Positions 56,001 to 63,500 of a DNA stretch of 64,000 nt are shown piece by piece (position 1 is the stretch's first letter; each line of letters begins with the position of its first letter). The stretch covers positions 248,001-312,000 of the forward strand of contig NZ_PXYI01000004.1 of NCBI RefSeq assembly GCF_003012735.1, in the 5' to 3' direction. The notes beneath the pieces were generated by a model. It had not been told where the DNA came from and searched no databases. It saw nothing but the letters and a program-made list of their open reading frames with translations. Position numbers and translations under genes: made by a program. The stretch comes from Allosphingosinicella deserti. Its GTDB lineage: Bacteria; Pseudomonadota; Alphaproteobacteria; Sphingomonadales; Sphingomonadaceae.

Positions 56001-57074
56001 CGTCCAGCAAGACCCCTGGATCGCGTCGAAATCGTCGACCTCCATGACGCACATGCCGCCCTCGCTCATGAACTCGAGACGGGCGTCGAGCGAGAGGACC
56101 TTGATGCAATCGGCCGAGGCCGAGAGGATGCGGCGATTGAACTCCTCGCTCGCACGCTGCGCCTCCTCAGCGCGCTTCTTGTCGGCGATGTCGCGAAAAT
56201 AGACCGATAGCCCGCCGTCCTTGGTCGGATAGATGCTGGCGTCGATCCAGCGTCCCAAAACCGGCGAGATGGTCTCCAGCTGAACGACGGTTCGATCCGC
56301 GGAGGCGCGGAGATGCGCCTGGTGGGCCTCGGACCCGACGGCCTGAGGAAACTCGTCCCAGAAGACGTTGCCGAGCAGCGCCTCGCGTGCGCGTCCCCAC
56401 ATTTCTTCCGCCTTGCGGTTGACGTAGGTGAAGCGCCACTCGCGATCGACGGCGTAGAAAGCGTCCGAGATGCTCTCCAGGATCTCGTCCTTGCGCGCCG
56501 ACATGACAAGAAGGTCGGCACCGGCGATCCGCAACCGATCGATGATCGATTGCCGGTCCCGCGCGAGGGTTTCGCTCGCGGCTGCCTCGCCGCGCAGTTT
56601 GATGATATCGGTGATGTCCGCCACCTGGTGCATCACCGCCGTTAGACGGCCGTCAGGCGCCAGAACCGGCGTGTTGATGGGGCTCCACCACCGTTCGACG
56701 AACGTCCCGTCGGCGTCCTTCACCGCGTAACGCTGGATCGGCATGATGTCCGCGGCGCCTGTGGCGACGACTCGTTCAAGGGAGGCGGCGAGATTGCGCG
56801 CGCCATCCGCTGCCGGATCATCGGGGTCGTCGGGAAAAACGTCGAACAGTCTGCGTCCGACGGTTGCCTCCCGCGTCGTGCCGGTAACCTCCAGACGGGC
56901 ATCGTTGGCGGCGATGATGATCCATTCGGGCGGCGCCACGACCAGCAGCGGCGTGGGGGCGGCGTCGAACAGCGTTCGGTAGTCGATGGCGAGCGCCGAG
57001 AGGGCGGCCTTCGGCATCGCCGTCCCGGTTGCGTCGGCGCTCTGATCGTCCTGGAATTCGTCGGCAGCGGTCAA
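53076..57074 (-). CDS. Large multi-PAS hybrid histidine kinase
   Basis: A 1332-residue soluble protein. About seven PAS/PAC units occupy residues ~30-960, with phrases such as YAVDREWRFTYVNRKAEEMW, EHGVVTGWNRGAERITGFSP and VPQIVWITDAAGRAEFFNRQ. The kinase core has phosphoacceptor H980 in GGVAHDFNNLLA, then LNLAVNARDAMP, VRDTGTGMDEA and GKGTGLGLSMVHG. The C-terminal receiver (~1210-1325) has KALLVDDEDLVRMS, LVVTDHLMPGISG and LTKPFRSAEL. There is no transmembrane segment. It could integrate several cytoplasmic signals (redox, light or small ligands). Partner regulators are not adjacent. Confidence 0.93.
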   Translation of the reverse strand: MTAADEFQDDQSADATGTAMPKAALSALAIDYRTLFDAAPTPLLVVAPPEWIIIAANDARLEVTGTTREATVGRRLFDVFPDDPDDPAADGARNLAASLERVVATGAADIMPIQRYAVKDADGTFVERWWSPINTPVLAPDGRLTAVMHQVADITDIIKLRGEAAASETLARDRQSIIDRLRIAGADLLVMSARKDEILESISDAFYAVDREWRFTYVNRKAEEMWGRAREALLGNVFWDEFPQAVGSEAHQAHLRASADRTVVQLETISPVLGRWIDASIYPTKDGGLSVYFRDIADKKRAEEAQRASEEFNRRILSASADCIKVLSLDARLEFMSEGGMCVMEVDDFDAIQGSCWTDFWTGEEHAKAVAAVEEAKRGGTGRFQGFATTMKGSPRWWDVIVSPINGRDGAPEKLLSVSRDVTAARLADERERASEARYRQIVEGAEDFAIVSVDEHGVVTGWNRGAERITGFSPDEAIGRAGDFFFTPEDKAQGIPDHELNRAMSDGRSLNERWHLRKDGGRFWGSGLTMRLDQPGGGYLKIFRDRTSEHEAEAAVRESEARFRLMADAVPQIVWITDAAGRAEFFNRQWTDYTGIPYEPTTAAAVAADHVHPDDQAPTIASFEESLRTGKTFSVEHRIRSRTGEYRWFLVRGEPHHDPDTGEILRWFGASVDIHDRKEAEARLQDNEERLRLATEAAEVGFWDVDLVNNLLIWPPRLKAMFGISPDVPVTMADFYGGLHPDDRQRVGAAFTAACDPAKRALYDVEYRTIGREDGVVRWISAKGRGRFTAEEACSRVVGTALEITARKADEVRLRELNETLEKRVSDRTAELSESQRRFQGIFNSALQFMALLTPDGIVVEVNETALAWSEIEPGDIIGKPFWRAAPMRDNPALQDAVELGIRRAAAGETVREEHEMRGAGEVRAIVDFSLKPVRAEHGEPIWLVAEGRDITELKQAQEALRQSQKMEAMGQLTGGVAHDFNNLLAPIIGSLDMLTRKGIGNERERRLIDGALQSAERAKTLVQRLLAFARRQPLQAGAVDVKRLVGDMAELIASTSGPNIDVRVELPDDLPPAVADANQLEMAVLNLAVNARDAMPEGGVLAISAARASVRSGDRSGLRQGHYIRLSVRDTGTGMDEATLARAVEPFFSTKGIGKGTGLGLSMVHGLALQLNGRLAIASRLGEGTTIDLWLPISSVSADAEDRILREVAPARAMGKALLVDDEDLVRMSTADMLIDMGYEVVEAGSAEEAKRLIEEGLAPDLVVTDHLMPGISGAELAHELRARRPNLPILIISGYADAEGIEAGLPRLTKPFRSAELAASLAALKPGVG

Positions 57075-57575
57075 AGATCACGCCCTCAGATGCATATGCG
57101 TTGAAAAAGCCGGTCGTCGCCGCCCATAGGAGAACGACCGGAGTGCGGCCATAGGTCCTCTCCAGCGGTGCGGGAGGAATCGGGCGCGTGTCGATATCTC
57201 TTTGAAGCCACGGGCTTATAGACGAGCGAACGGGGAGCGACCGTTGTTCCGTGCGCGGGGCGAAAGGGCGGCTTTCCGCGTCCAGGATGGGCCGATCGCC
57301 GGGATCATGGCGACAGTGCATCAACTGCATTGGTCTCAGGCCTCGGACCGCGCTCTTGAAGGTCGGCTGCCGGCGATGGTCACGCCGAGTCAGGTGGCAA
57401 GAAAAGCCGGGACGAGGGGCCATCCCGCGAGCACTTTCAAACTTTCTGCCTTTGGTGAATTGTCAGCGTAACTCGAGCCGCGAACGATCGCCGTTGGTCC
57501 GCCGCCGGTGCAAAGCGTTGACCGACGCGATCGCTGCGCGCGATCGCGCCCGATGCGGTGCGATGCCGGCTCCGG
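57075..57575. other. Intergenic region, no gene assigned
   Basis: About 500 bases between the start of the multi-PAS kinase and the 3' end of the next gene on the same strand. Reading frames here are short and Arg-rich without family patterns. The kinase promoter should lie in the first 150 bases. No repeats or RNA genes were noticed. Confidence 0.55.
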
Positions 57576-58565
57576 TCACATCCGGCGTGAAGCGCACGCG
57601 GCGAGAAGAGCGTCCACGGCTGCGAAGCGCGCGGTGAGACGGGGATTGGCGAGCGGCTGCATGCGGTAGATCTGTTCCCCGCGATCGTTGCGCAGGGTGA
57701 TGCTGATCGGCTGCCGGAAGCGTCGCGCCATTTCTCGCCAGGCGACGAGCTCGGCGAAGTCTTCCGGCGCCGCAGCGGTCGCGTATAGGGAGACGAACGG
57801 GCTTTCGGCCAGGGACCCGTACAGCCCCGGCGCAGCCGCGATTGGGATCCTGGGAGCGCGCCGGAAGAGTGTCGACGCGATCGGCATGCTTGCCCAGGAC
57901 GGGTGAAGGGAGGTGCGATCCAGCCAGATGGACGCGGTGAACCGCGGGTCCAGTCGGCTCGTCAGGGACAAGGCGTGGTCGACGACATGCGTCGCCTCGT
58001 GAAGAAGGACATAGTCAAGGGCGCTTCCCGGCGCTTCGACGGCCACGCTCACTCCGGAGCCGTCGTCGGCGAAGACCGCACGTTCCTTGGTCGTCAGGAA
58101 CTCCGAAAGCGGCTCGTCGAGGATCCCGGCCCGCAGGGTGAGATCGAAGACGGGAAAGCTTCCTTCGTTGACCTTCGCGGTGAGCCCGTTGCCGGCCCCG
58201 GCAGGAACATCGATGAAGCTGAGATGCCGCAGATGCGCGTGCAATTTTCGCCGGTGCACTTCGGGGAGGCCCAGCAGCGCCTTTTCGATCCTTTCCTTTT
58301 CGGCAGCATTCAACCGATAGGGTCGTGCGGATGCGACGCCTGACTCGACGTATTGCCGAATGGCCTCCGGCGACGGCGGACGGAGGCGGGAAAGCAGCGA
58401 TGTGCCCGGATCGACGCCGTCGCGCGCCCGGTTCGTGTGGGCGTCTGCGATCGGGCCACGGCACGCATCGGCGGCAAAGGCCTGCGTCGGAAGCAGCAGC
58501 AGGGCTGCCAGGGCAGCGCAACGGAGGATCCGCGTGCTTCTCCGGCCTTCGTGGAACAGGTTCAT
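57576..58565 (-). CDS. Secreted HEATH-motif putative metalloprotease
   Basis: A 329-residue precursor. The signal peptide is RILRCAALAALLLLPTQAFA, ending at AFAAD. A zinc-protease-like motif HEATH (H189, E190, H193) lies in LDYVLLHEATHVVDHALSL. A possible third ligand is E272 in APEDFAELVAW. The rest does not match a family I know. It would act in the periplasm or outside the cell. It is alone on its strand, divergent from a Sufu-domain gene about 360 bp away. Activity is inferred from the motif only. Confidence 0.68.
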   Translation of the reverse strand: MNLFHEGRRSTRILRCAALAALLLLPTQAFAADACRGPIADAHTNRARDGVDPGTSLLSRLRPPSPEAIRQYVESGVASARPYRLNAAEKERIEKALLGLPEVHRRKLHAHLRHLSFIDVPAGAGNGLTAKVNEGSFPVFDLTLRAGILDEPLSEFLTTKERAVFADDGSGVSVAVEAPGSALDYVLLHEATHVVDHALSLTSRLDPRFTASIWLDRTSLHPSWASMPIASTLFRRAPRIPIAAAPGLYGSLAESPFVSLYATAAAPEDFAELVAWREMARRFRQPISITLRNDRGEQIYRMQPLANPRLTARFAAVDALLAACASRRM

Positions 58566-58926
58566 TCCGTTTCCTTCACTCGCAGATCGGCTCCGTCGAT
58601 CGTTGGCGCCGCCACTGAGGGGAGCGCCACGTGCGTGTTCCCCTTCGGATTGCGTCTATGCAGGAACGGGTTCGAATTGAACGACTGGAAGCTGCTGCCG
58701 TTCGCCTGCGTTGCATTTGCAACGCGATTTTGCGCTGCACGGGCGCAGTCCGGCGACCCAGCTTCGCTGGCACGGCATCGGGTTTGGTTCGACGAACGCA
58801 CGGGAATGGAGCGTGCAACGGGAATGGTGCTCATCCCTAGATCGCCAGCGTCCACGGAGCGCGGCAGTCGATCGGGGCGTCTCAGCGGCCTTATGGTCCC
58901 GCCACTCGATTGCGCGGAGGTTTGTC

Positions 58927-59973
58927 TTGGAGGGTGTCGACGAAAATGCGTCGGATGCGGCGTCGCCGGGATGGGACGCAATCACCGGCGCGCTGGCGGG
59001 CCTTTATCCGGATCAGGAACCTCGCCACTTCGGGCCCGTCATCCGCTACCGGCTGGGTGGGCCGGATCCGCTGGACGGCTTCAGCGCCTGGAAACGGCTG
59101 GAGCCGGTGCCCCACTGGCACATCGTGACCTACGGCTTCTCGGAACTCTACGAAAAGGAAAGCGACGACCCCGAGGTCAGCGGCTTCGGCTTCGAGCTGA
59201 CGTTCCGCCCCACCTGCGATCCCGCGGAGGAGGAACCGCCGATGTGGGCCCTGGACTTCCTTCAGAATCTGGCCCGCTACGTGTTCGACACCGGCAACGT
59301 CTTCAAGGATGGCGACTGGATGCCGATCAACGGTCCGATCACGCGTGACCGGGAAACGGCTCTTCGCTCGATCGCCTTCGCCGAGGATCCCGAATTGCCG
59401 GCCCTGAGCACGCCGTCCGGCACGGTGGCATTCCTGCAGGTGGTGGGACTTACCGAAGATGAGGAGGGTGCCGCCAAGCTGTGGAAGACGGCCCGGCTGC
59501 TGGACGTGTTCCGCGCCCGCCTGCCGCTGCTGGTTTCGGATCTAGATCGCGACTCCCTTCTGACCGATCCGGATGTGCGGCGGACCGTCGAGGAGGGATC
59601 CGCCCGCGATGGCTCTTCCACCGGTTACCTGCTGACCGAGCTGCTGAGCTGGAAGCGGCGGAGGCGGCTTCTGGGCGGACCGGTTTATGAGGTCATGGTG
59701 GGGTCGCAGCAGGTGGAGGAGCTCACCCGATTGCTGCCGCGGCGGCTGCCGTTCGGACGGTCGCTCCGCCTGGCGGGGGATTCAGGAGAACAAATATTGT
59801 TCGAACCCGGCGAGCAGGACGAGATCGCCGAGGCGGAGGGGGCCCTTGCGGTTCGCCTGACGCCGGCAACGGCGACGGCTCTTTCCGCTACGTTGCTTGC
59901 TCGCGCGGGCGACTATGCGGTGCCGGGTTTGCCTGTCACCTGGAGGGTGAGGCAGACCACGATCGGCCCGTGA
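58927..59973 (+). CDS. Suppressor-of-fused (Sufu) domain protein
   Basis: A 348-residue protein. I start at TTG 58927, six bases after CGGAGG, because the longer frame upstream has no domain content. The Sufu domain is residues ~10-190: VPHWHIVTYGFSELYEKESD, GFGFELTFRPTC and WALDFLQNLARYVFDTGNVF. In bacteria Sufu domains occur as immunity proteins of polymorphic toxins and as stand-alone proteins of unknown role. No toxin gene is adjacent. A C-terminal region of ~150 residues (GYLLTELLSWKRRRRLLGGP onward) is of unknown function. Confidence 0.78.
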   Translation: MEGVDENASDAASPGWDAITGALAGLYPDQEPRHFGPVIRYRLGGPDPLDGFSAWKRLEPVPHWHIVTYGFSELYEKESDDPEVSGFGFELTFRPTCDPAEEEPPMWALDFLQNLARYVFDTGNVFKDGDWMPINGPITRDRETALRSIAFAEDPELPALSTPSGTVAFLQVVGLTEDEEGAAKLWKTARLLDVFRARLPLLVSDLDRDSLLTDPDVRRTVEEGSARDGSSTGYLLTELLSWKRRRRLLGGPVYEVMVGSQQVEELTRLLPRRLPFGRSLRLAGDSGEQILFEPGEQDEIAEAEGALAVRLTPATATALSATLLARAGDYAVPGLPVTWRVRQTTIGP

Positions 59974-60245
59974 TGAGGCCAAACCGGGGCAGCGGTGGTT
60001 TTCGGCGCGCTGCAATTGGGTGTGCGAAGAGTGCAGGTGCGGAGGGGAGCGGCGCGGACCGGCCGGACCATGGTGCCGCAGGCGCGAGGTTGGAAGCTGA
60101 AGGATAAAGGTTCGTTTGGTAAACCGGTAGCGTCATTCCAATCGAGCTGACGCCGGCTCTAACTGGGCGGCAAGGGAGCGTTGGCTATGTTGTTGCTCGC
60201 GATCGTGGCTTTAGACCTCTTTGTATCCCTCTACCTTCTTCAGGA

Positions 60246-60533
60246 ATGGGTTCGCGATTGGCTGCGCGGGGCGGGCCTCTGTTTAACTTAGACGCTATCG
60301 CAGCCGTCTTGGGGAATGATCGGCTTTCTCAACAAGGAAGCACAGGCCTTTTGATTTACAGTATTCTTTTATCCCTTGTTCCGGTGTCTTCTCTGATTAC
60401 CACGAGTGCGTGCGTCATACTCATTTTGCTTAGAAGATACCAAGAAGGCGCCCTGTTCTCGATTGTCGTTCTTCTGGTCACGGTCTCGGTGATCTGGCAA
60501 GCGTTCATCAGTTTGATGTTTTACCTTTCCTGA
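60246..60533 (+). CDS. Small membrane protein in AT-richer DNA
   Basis: A 95-residue frame with two clear transmembrane stretches, GLLIYSILLSLVPVSSLITT and FSIVVLLVTVSVIWQAFISL. Codon usage is less GC-biased than in the genes to the left, a sign of transferred DNA. A second short frame upstream (from ATG 60187, 34 codons, hydrophobic LLLAIVALDLFVSLYLLQEW) ends inside it in another frame, so the original gene may be frameshifted. The function is unknown. No family recognised. Confidence 0.4.
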   Translation: MGSRLAARGGPLFNLDAIAAVLGNDRLSQQGSTGLLIYSILLSLVPVSSLITTSACVILILLRRYQEGALFSIVVLLVTVSVIWQAFISLMFYLS

Positions 60534-60730
60534 ATTCGCGACGGCCGTTGTGGATGCTCTGGACTTGGATGGGCCGGTGATTAACTCAATCGGCGCGGCT
60601 TGCGGTGACACGTACGAAAGCTCCGTGCTTGCGTTGTCGAGGTGGCGTTCTAGATTCCGGGCATGTCACGGCTGCCGAGCATGGCTTTGTCGTTCGGCAT
60701 CATCTGACGCAACCGGGCATCCGGCGCGAG

Positions 60731-60851
60731 TTCCGGTGACGGGTTCCACTGACAGTGCATCGATGCAGCGCCCCCTCCCAATGCATGACCTGAGCGCTTG
60801 AAGGCCTCCGCCTTCGCCTGGGGGACCCAATTGATCACTGTCACCGGAACC
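60731..60851. repeat. Copy A of the CCGGTGACAGTGCATC / GATCACTGTCACCGG repeat
   Basis: It begins TTCCGGTGACGGGTTCCACT, continues GACAGTGCATC, has ATGCATGACCTGAGCGCTTG followed by AAGG in the middle and ends CAATTGATCACTGTCACCGG followed by AACC. The ends are inverted copies of one another. A second copy lies at 62616-62756. It abuts the stop codon of a small membrane-protein gene at its right side. Confidence 0.75.
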
Positions 60852-60857
60852 CGGGCT

Positions 60858-61004
60858 CTACCTGCGCCGGCGCCAACGACGTCGGAAAGGCTCCGTTTCG
60901 TCCAAGAACAACAATGCGCGTAGAGGCGCTATGACGAAAGCCACCAGCACGAAGGCCCCGGCAACGCCGATGTTCGTGCCCATGCGTGCCCATATCCGTC
61001 TCAA
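60858..61004 (-). CDS. Small single-span membrane protein
   Basis: A 48-residue reading frame, or 41 from the ATG at 60983. The TTG at 61004 overlaps the lipoprotein stop as TTGA. The product has one transmembrane helix (GVAGAFVLVAFVIAPLRALL), then FLDETEPFRRR and a very basic end. It is last in a four-gene minus-strand cassette, and its stop lies seven bases from the edge of repeat copy A. It is short, but the coupling and the clear helix support it. Function unknown. Confidence 0.5.
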   Translation of the reverse strand: MRRIWARMGTNIGVAGAFVLVAFVIAPLRALLFLDETEPFRRRWRRRR

Positions 61005-61390
61005 CGGGATCTCGGCGCGCGGCGAAACGTGATCGGCTCACCCGGGGCGAATGCAGATTCAGGCAGGCAACTCGTCTCCATCGCCCCCGCCGCTTCAGCC
61101 GTTTGCGTGACGGCCGCGACCAGATCGGCATTGCCGTCGCAGCTGCCGACAAAACCGAGCGAGTAGAGCCCCTGGCCCTCGAAGCCGTGGGTTGTAACGC
61201 GGCCGCTGAGAGGTGTGCCAAGCAATTTGCTCTGCATGGCGGAAAGCAGGTCTGTCTCCCTGTCTACCGGCAAGCGAGCCAGCACCAGGCTTCGCGCTGC
61301 CGGAGCCACGCGCTCCGGTTCTGGCGACGCGGGTGCGCAGCCGGTCCCCACTAACGCAACAAGTGCAACGGCATGCGAGAGGCGCTTCAT
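61001..61390 (-). CDS. Small lipoprotein of unknown function
   Basis: A 129-residue precursor starting MKRLSHAVALVALVGTGCAP. The lipobox LVGTGC ends at Cys18, so a periplasm-facing lipoprotein is likely. The mature part has SLVLARLPVDRETDLLSAMQ, SGRVTTHGFEGQGLYSLGF and two further cysteines. It resembles no family I know. Its start overlaps the upstream stop (ATGA) and its stop overlaps the next possible start, so it belongs to one tight operon. Confidence 0.65.
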   Translation of the reverse strand: MKRLSHAVALVALVGTGCAPASPEPERVAPAARSLVLARLPVDRETDLLSAMQSKLLGTPLSGRVTTHGFEGQGLYSLGFVGSCDGNADLVAAVTQTAEAAGAMETSCLPESAFAPGEPITFRRAPRSR

Positions 61391-62079
61391 TGGCCCGTCA
61401 CTCTTGCAATCCAACGCTGGATCAGTCCAGGCTCGGAGCCGACCAGGTCCACCACACCAAAACCATTCTGGTACCGCCGAACGCTGACAGCATCCTCGAC
61501 GGGGAGGTACACCATCAAATAGTTGAACCCGGTGGCCATGCCCGCGCCCCGTCCAATGCCCGGCGGAGAGCCGGCGCCGGTCGCGCGACCTTGTGAAGCA
61601 CGCTTGCCACCAACCCCGCCGTGGTGGCGGTGCGAGCGAAAATTGAGTGACCAGGCGACTACTGCCGAAGGCACTTTGCTCTCGTAAACCTGCGGACGTG
61701 CCTCGCCGAGTGTAAGCTCAATCGTTGGCGCACGACGAACACCGTTCATCGCCACCGAGACCGGAACAGGATAACGGTTCACGACCCGGCGCTCGAGGAA
61801 TTCACGCTGCAGCCCCTCACGCGTAGTTGCGATCGCTACCGGCCGGCTGTCCTGGGTGGTTGGACGGGAATTGAGGTCATAATCAAATTCATGTTTACCC
61901 CAGTCGAGCGCCCATGTCTCAACTGCTATACTGCGGCCTGCAGTGAAGTAGAGATTTTCGCCAGGATTCACGATGCGGAACTGTTGAAATGCCTTGCCGT
62001 CAATCACCCGAGTGGCGCCTGCCATACCCCAGCTCCCCGATTTGCTCTGCAAATACGCGCGACTACGCGAAAGGTTCAT
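61387..62079 (-). CDS. Hypothetical protein of the repeat-bracketed cassette
   Basis: A 230-residue product (starting MNLSRSRAYLQSKSGSWGMA) I do not recognise. An upstream ATG at 62139 is an alternative. The middle has FRIVNPGENLYFTAGRSIAV and RPVAIATTREGLQREFLERR. A Gly/Arg-rich patch near residue 170 (HHGGVGGKRASQGRATGAG) precedes a C-terminal TGFNYLMVYLPVEDAVSVRR. There is no signal peptide. Its stop overlaps the start of the lipoprotein gene. The composition looks like a surface or scaffold protein, but this is a guess. Confidence 0.55.
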   Translation of the reverse strand: MNLSRSRAYLQSKSGSWGMAGATRVIDGKAFQQFRIVNPGENLYFTAGRSIAVETWALDWGKHEFDYDLNSRPTTQDSRPVAIATTREGLQREFLERRVVNRYPVPVSVAMNGVRRAPTIELTLGEARPQVYESKVPSAVVAWSLNFRSHRHHGGVGGKRASQGRATGAGSPPGIGRGAGMATGFNYLMVYLPVEDAVSVRRYQNGFGVVDLVGSEPGLIQRWIARVTGQ

Positions 62080-62308
62080 CCTTCTCTCGCGGCTCCGGGA
62101 TACGATAGCTGACTTCCAGATCGGTGATCCGACATCCATCTGTGCACGGAGCGGCTGCGGTGCTTGAGGCCGTGCTCTCCCTCTCGTCGGTGAACCGAGT
62201 TGAGCATTATGTCGTCGGAGCCTCAATGTCCCCGGAGCTTCAAAGCTCCCGGCCACATTCCATTGGCCTTCCGAACCGACCGGCCGCTCAGCGACGAGGC
62301 CTTCAAGG

Positions 62309-62503
62309 CTAAGCTGCAGACGATCCCATCGAATACGCCATCGAGATGGACCAGGCGACCTGCGCAAGGGGGAGCATGATTCCGATGCAGGAGAGGGTGC
62401 CCCACGCCGCAAAGCCGAAGCGGCGTGACCGGAGATCGCCGACAGTTTTGACTGCCAGATAGGCAAGCGCAGTAAGCGTGGGCAGCAAAGCGGCGTAGAG
62501 CAT
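62309..62503 (-). CDS. Small two-span membrane protein
   Basis: A 64-residue protein starting MLYAALLPTLTALAYLAVKT (ATG 62503; ATG 62512 adds three residues). Two membrane helices are visible, the second in FAAWGTLSCIGIMLPLAQVA. A longer frame upstream runs into the repeat and is not coding-like. First gene of the minus-strand cassette, about 230 bp from the next. Unknown function. Confidence 0.5.
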   Translation of the reverse strand: MLYAALLPTLTALAYLAVKTVGDLRSRRFGFAAWGTLSCIGIMLPLAQVAWSISMAYSMGSSAA

Positions 62504-62615
62504 GGGCCTCATTTCGATGAGAGGCTCGGAGAGCCTCTGCGGTTCCTGAAGTCGAGTCAGGGCCCATATTGGCGTATGCGAGACAGGAACGCCATATGGT
62601 GCTAAGCTATTGAGC

Positions 62616-62756
62616 TTCCGGTGACAGTGCATCATCTCGGCACCCGACGCTCTATGCATGCCTGATCGCTTGAAGGTCGCCGCCGCTATGTTCCCGGAAA
62701 CGCAATTAGTGCACTGTTGTCACCGGAACCTCAATTGATGCACTGTCACCGGAACC
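62616..62756. repeat. Copy B of the CCGGTGACAGTGCATC repeat, with doubled right end
   Basis: It starts TTCCGGTGACAGTGCATC, has ATGCATGCCTGATCGCTTG followed by AAGG in the middle, and ends with two near-identical units: CAATTAGTGCACTGTTGTCA followed by CCGGAACC, then CAATTGATGCACTGTCACCG followed by GAACC. The overall layout matches copy A at 60731-60851. Multiple end units of this sort occur at the ends of some insertion sequences. No transposase gene is seen. Confidence 0.75.
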
Positions 62757-63016
62757 GATCCGATCGCCATTACGGCGGTCCGGAAGAAGGAGGCTGGTGG
62801 TACGATTGCGGCACTTTCGTTCGCGTGCTCGGCTTCCACCTTGACGAAGATCGAGCGAACCAGCTCGCAGCTTGCGCCAATCGGCTCCTCGAGGTGGTCC
62901 AGCGCCGGCGCCGCCAGGTTGACTCCGTTCTCTACGACGGCGGCCGCCACCGTGTGATCGCCTTCAACGGGTTGCCGCCCGCGCAATTCCCCACCGAGCG
63001 CCCGCACTACGAGTGA
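62738..63016 (+). CDS. Hypothetical protein, 5' end replaced by repeat
   Basis: A 92-residue frame whose ATG at 62738 lies inside repeat copy B. The conserved-looking part is RHYGGPEEGGWWYDCGTFVR and the following ANQLAACANRLLEVVQRRRR. I associate this pattern with small proteins on mobile elements, from memory and not confirmed. The natural start is probably lost, since the first residues (MHCHRNRSD) come from the repeat. A gene for another small protein follows at 63058. Confidence 0.45.
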   Translation: MHCHRNRSDRHYGGPEEGGWWYDCGTFVRVLGFHLDEDRANQLAACANRLLEVVQRRRRQVDSVLYDGGRHRVIAFNGLPPAQFPTERPHYE

Positions 63017-63057
63017 AGAGGCGCCGCCACCACCATCATCCTTGAGAGGACCCTTCA

Positions 63058-63378
63058 ATGCCGAAGCTGCGTCCCGCCACCTTTCGTCAGAGAATGGCCC
63101 TCAGATCTGCGATCTCGCTCCTGAAAGCCGCCGCGGAGTTCACTGCCTTTGCAGGCAGCCCGAAGACCACGGCCCGCATTCGGTCTGCCCTGAAGAGCGC
63201 CGGCGGCGCCGAACGTCACATGGACCGCAGGCTGCTGGGCCACACGGAGCATAGACTGGAAGGCGGGTTGTGTGACACACTGAGGATCGATGACGAAGAG
63301 ATCCTGCTTTGTCACGTGAACGGACGTATATGTGACAACCCAGATCGGTTACGCCCGGGTGTCCAAGGCAGACGGTAG
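63058..63378 (+). CDS. Hypothetical protein beside resolvase remnant
   Basis: A 106-residue frame with GAGAGGA ahead of the ATG. The first ~60 residues (MPKLRPATFRQRMALRSAIS and SALKSAGGAERHMDRRL) are helical and basic. The rest (HTEHRLEGGLCDTLRIDDEE onward) runs across the res-like palindrome and the beginning of the truncated resolvase in another frame, so it may be an unnatural extension. The function is unknown. It follows the previous small gene by about 40 bp. Confidence 0.5.
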   Translation: MPKLRPATFRQRMALRSAISLLKAAAEFTAFAGSPKTTARIRSALKSAGGAERHMDRRLLGHTEHRLEGGLCDTLRIDDEEILLCHVNGRICDNPDRLRPGVQGRR

Positions 63379-63433
63379 CCAGGTCCATGCCTGGCGCCGC
63401 AGCGGTGGGCGAGTGGGGCGGTCCGTGGGCTGA
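63332..63433 (+). pseudogene. Truncated serine resolvase (TnpR) N-terminus
   Basis: From GTG 63332 the frame reads TTQIGYARVSKADGSQV, the catalytic N-terminus of Tn3-type serine resolvases with the nucleophile Ser in GYARVS. The match ends there; HAWRRSGG and a stop at 63431-63433 follow. Only about 18 of ~185 residues remain. A palindrome TTGTCAC/GTGACAA with 16 bases between its arms overlaps the start, as a res subsite would. Confidence 0.7.
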
Positions 63434-63500
63434 TGTCAGCCATGATACTGATTAAGCTTCCGTAGGTTGGCTTTGTGCAACATGGTAAGAAGGAACGGCC

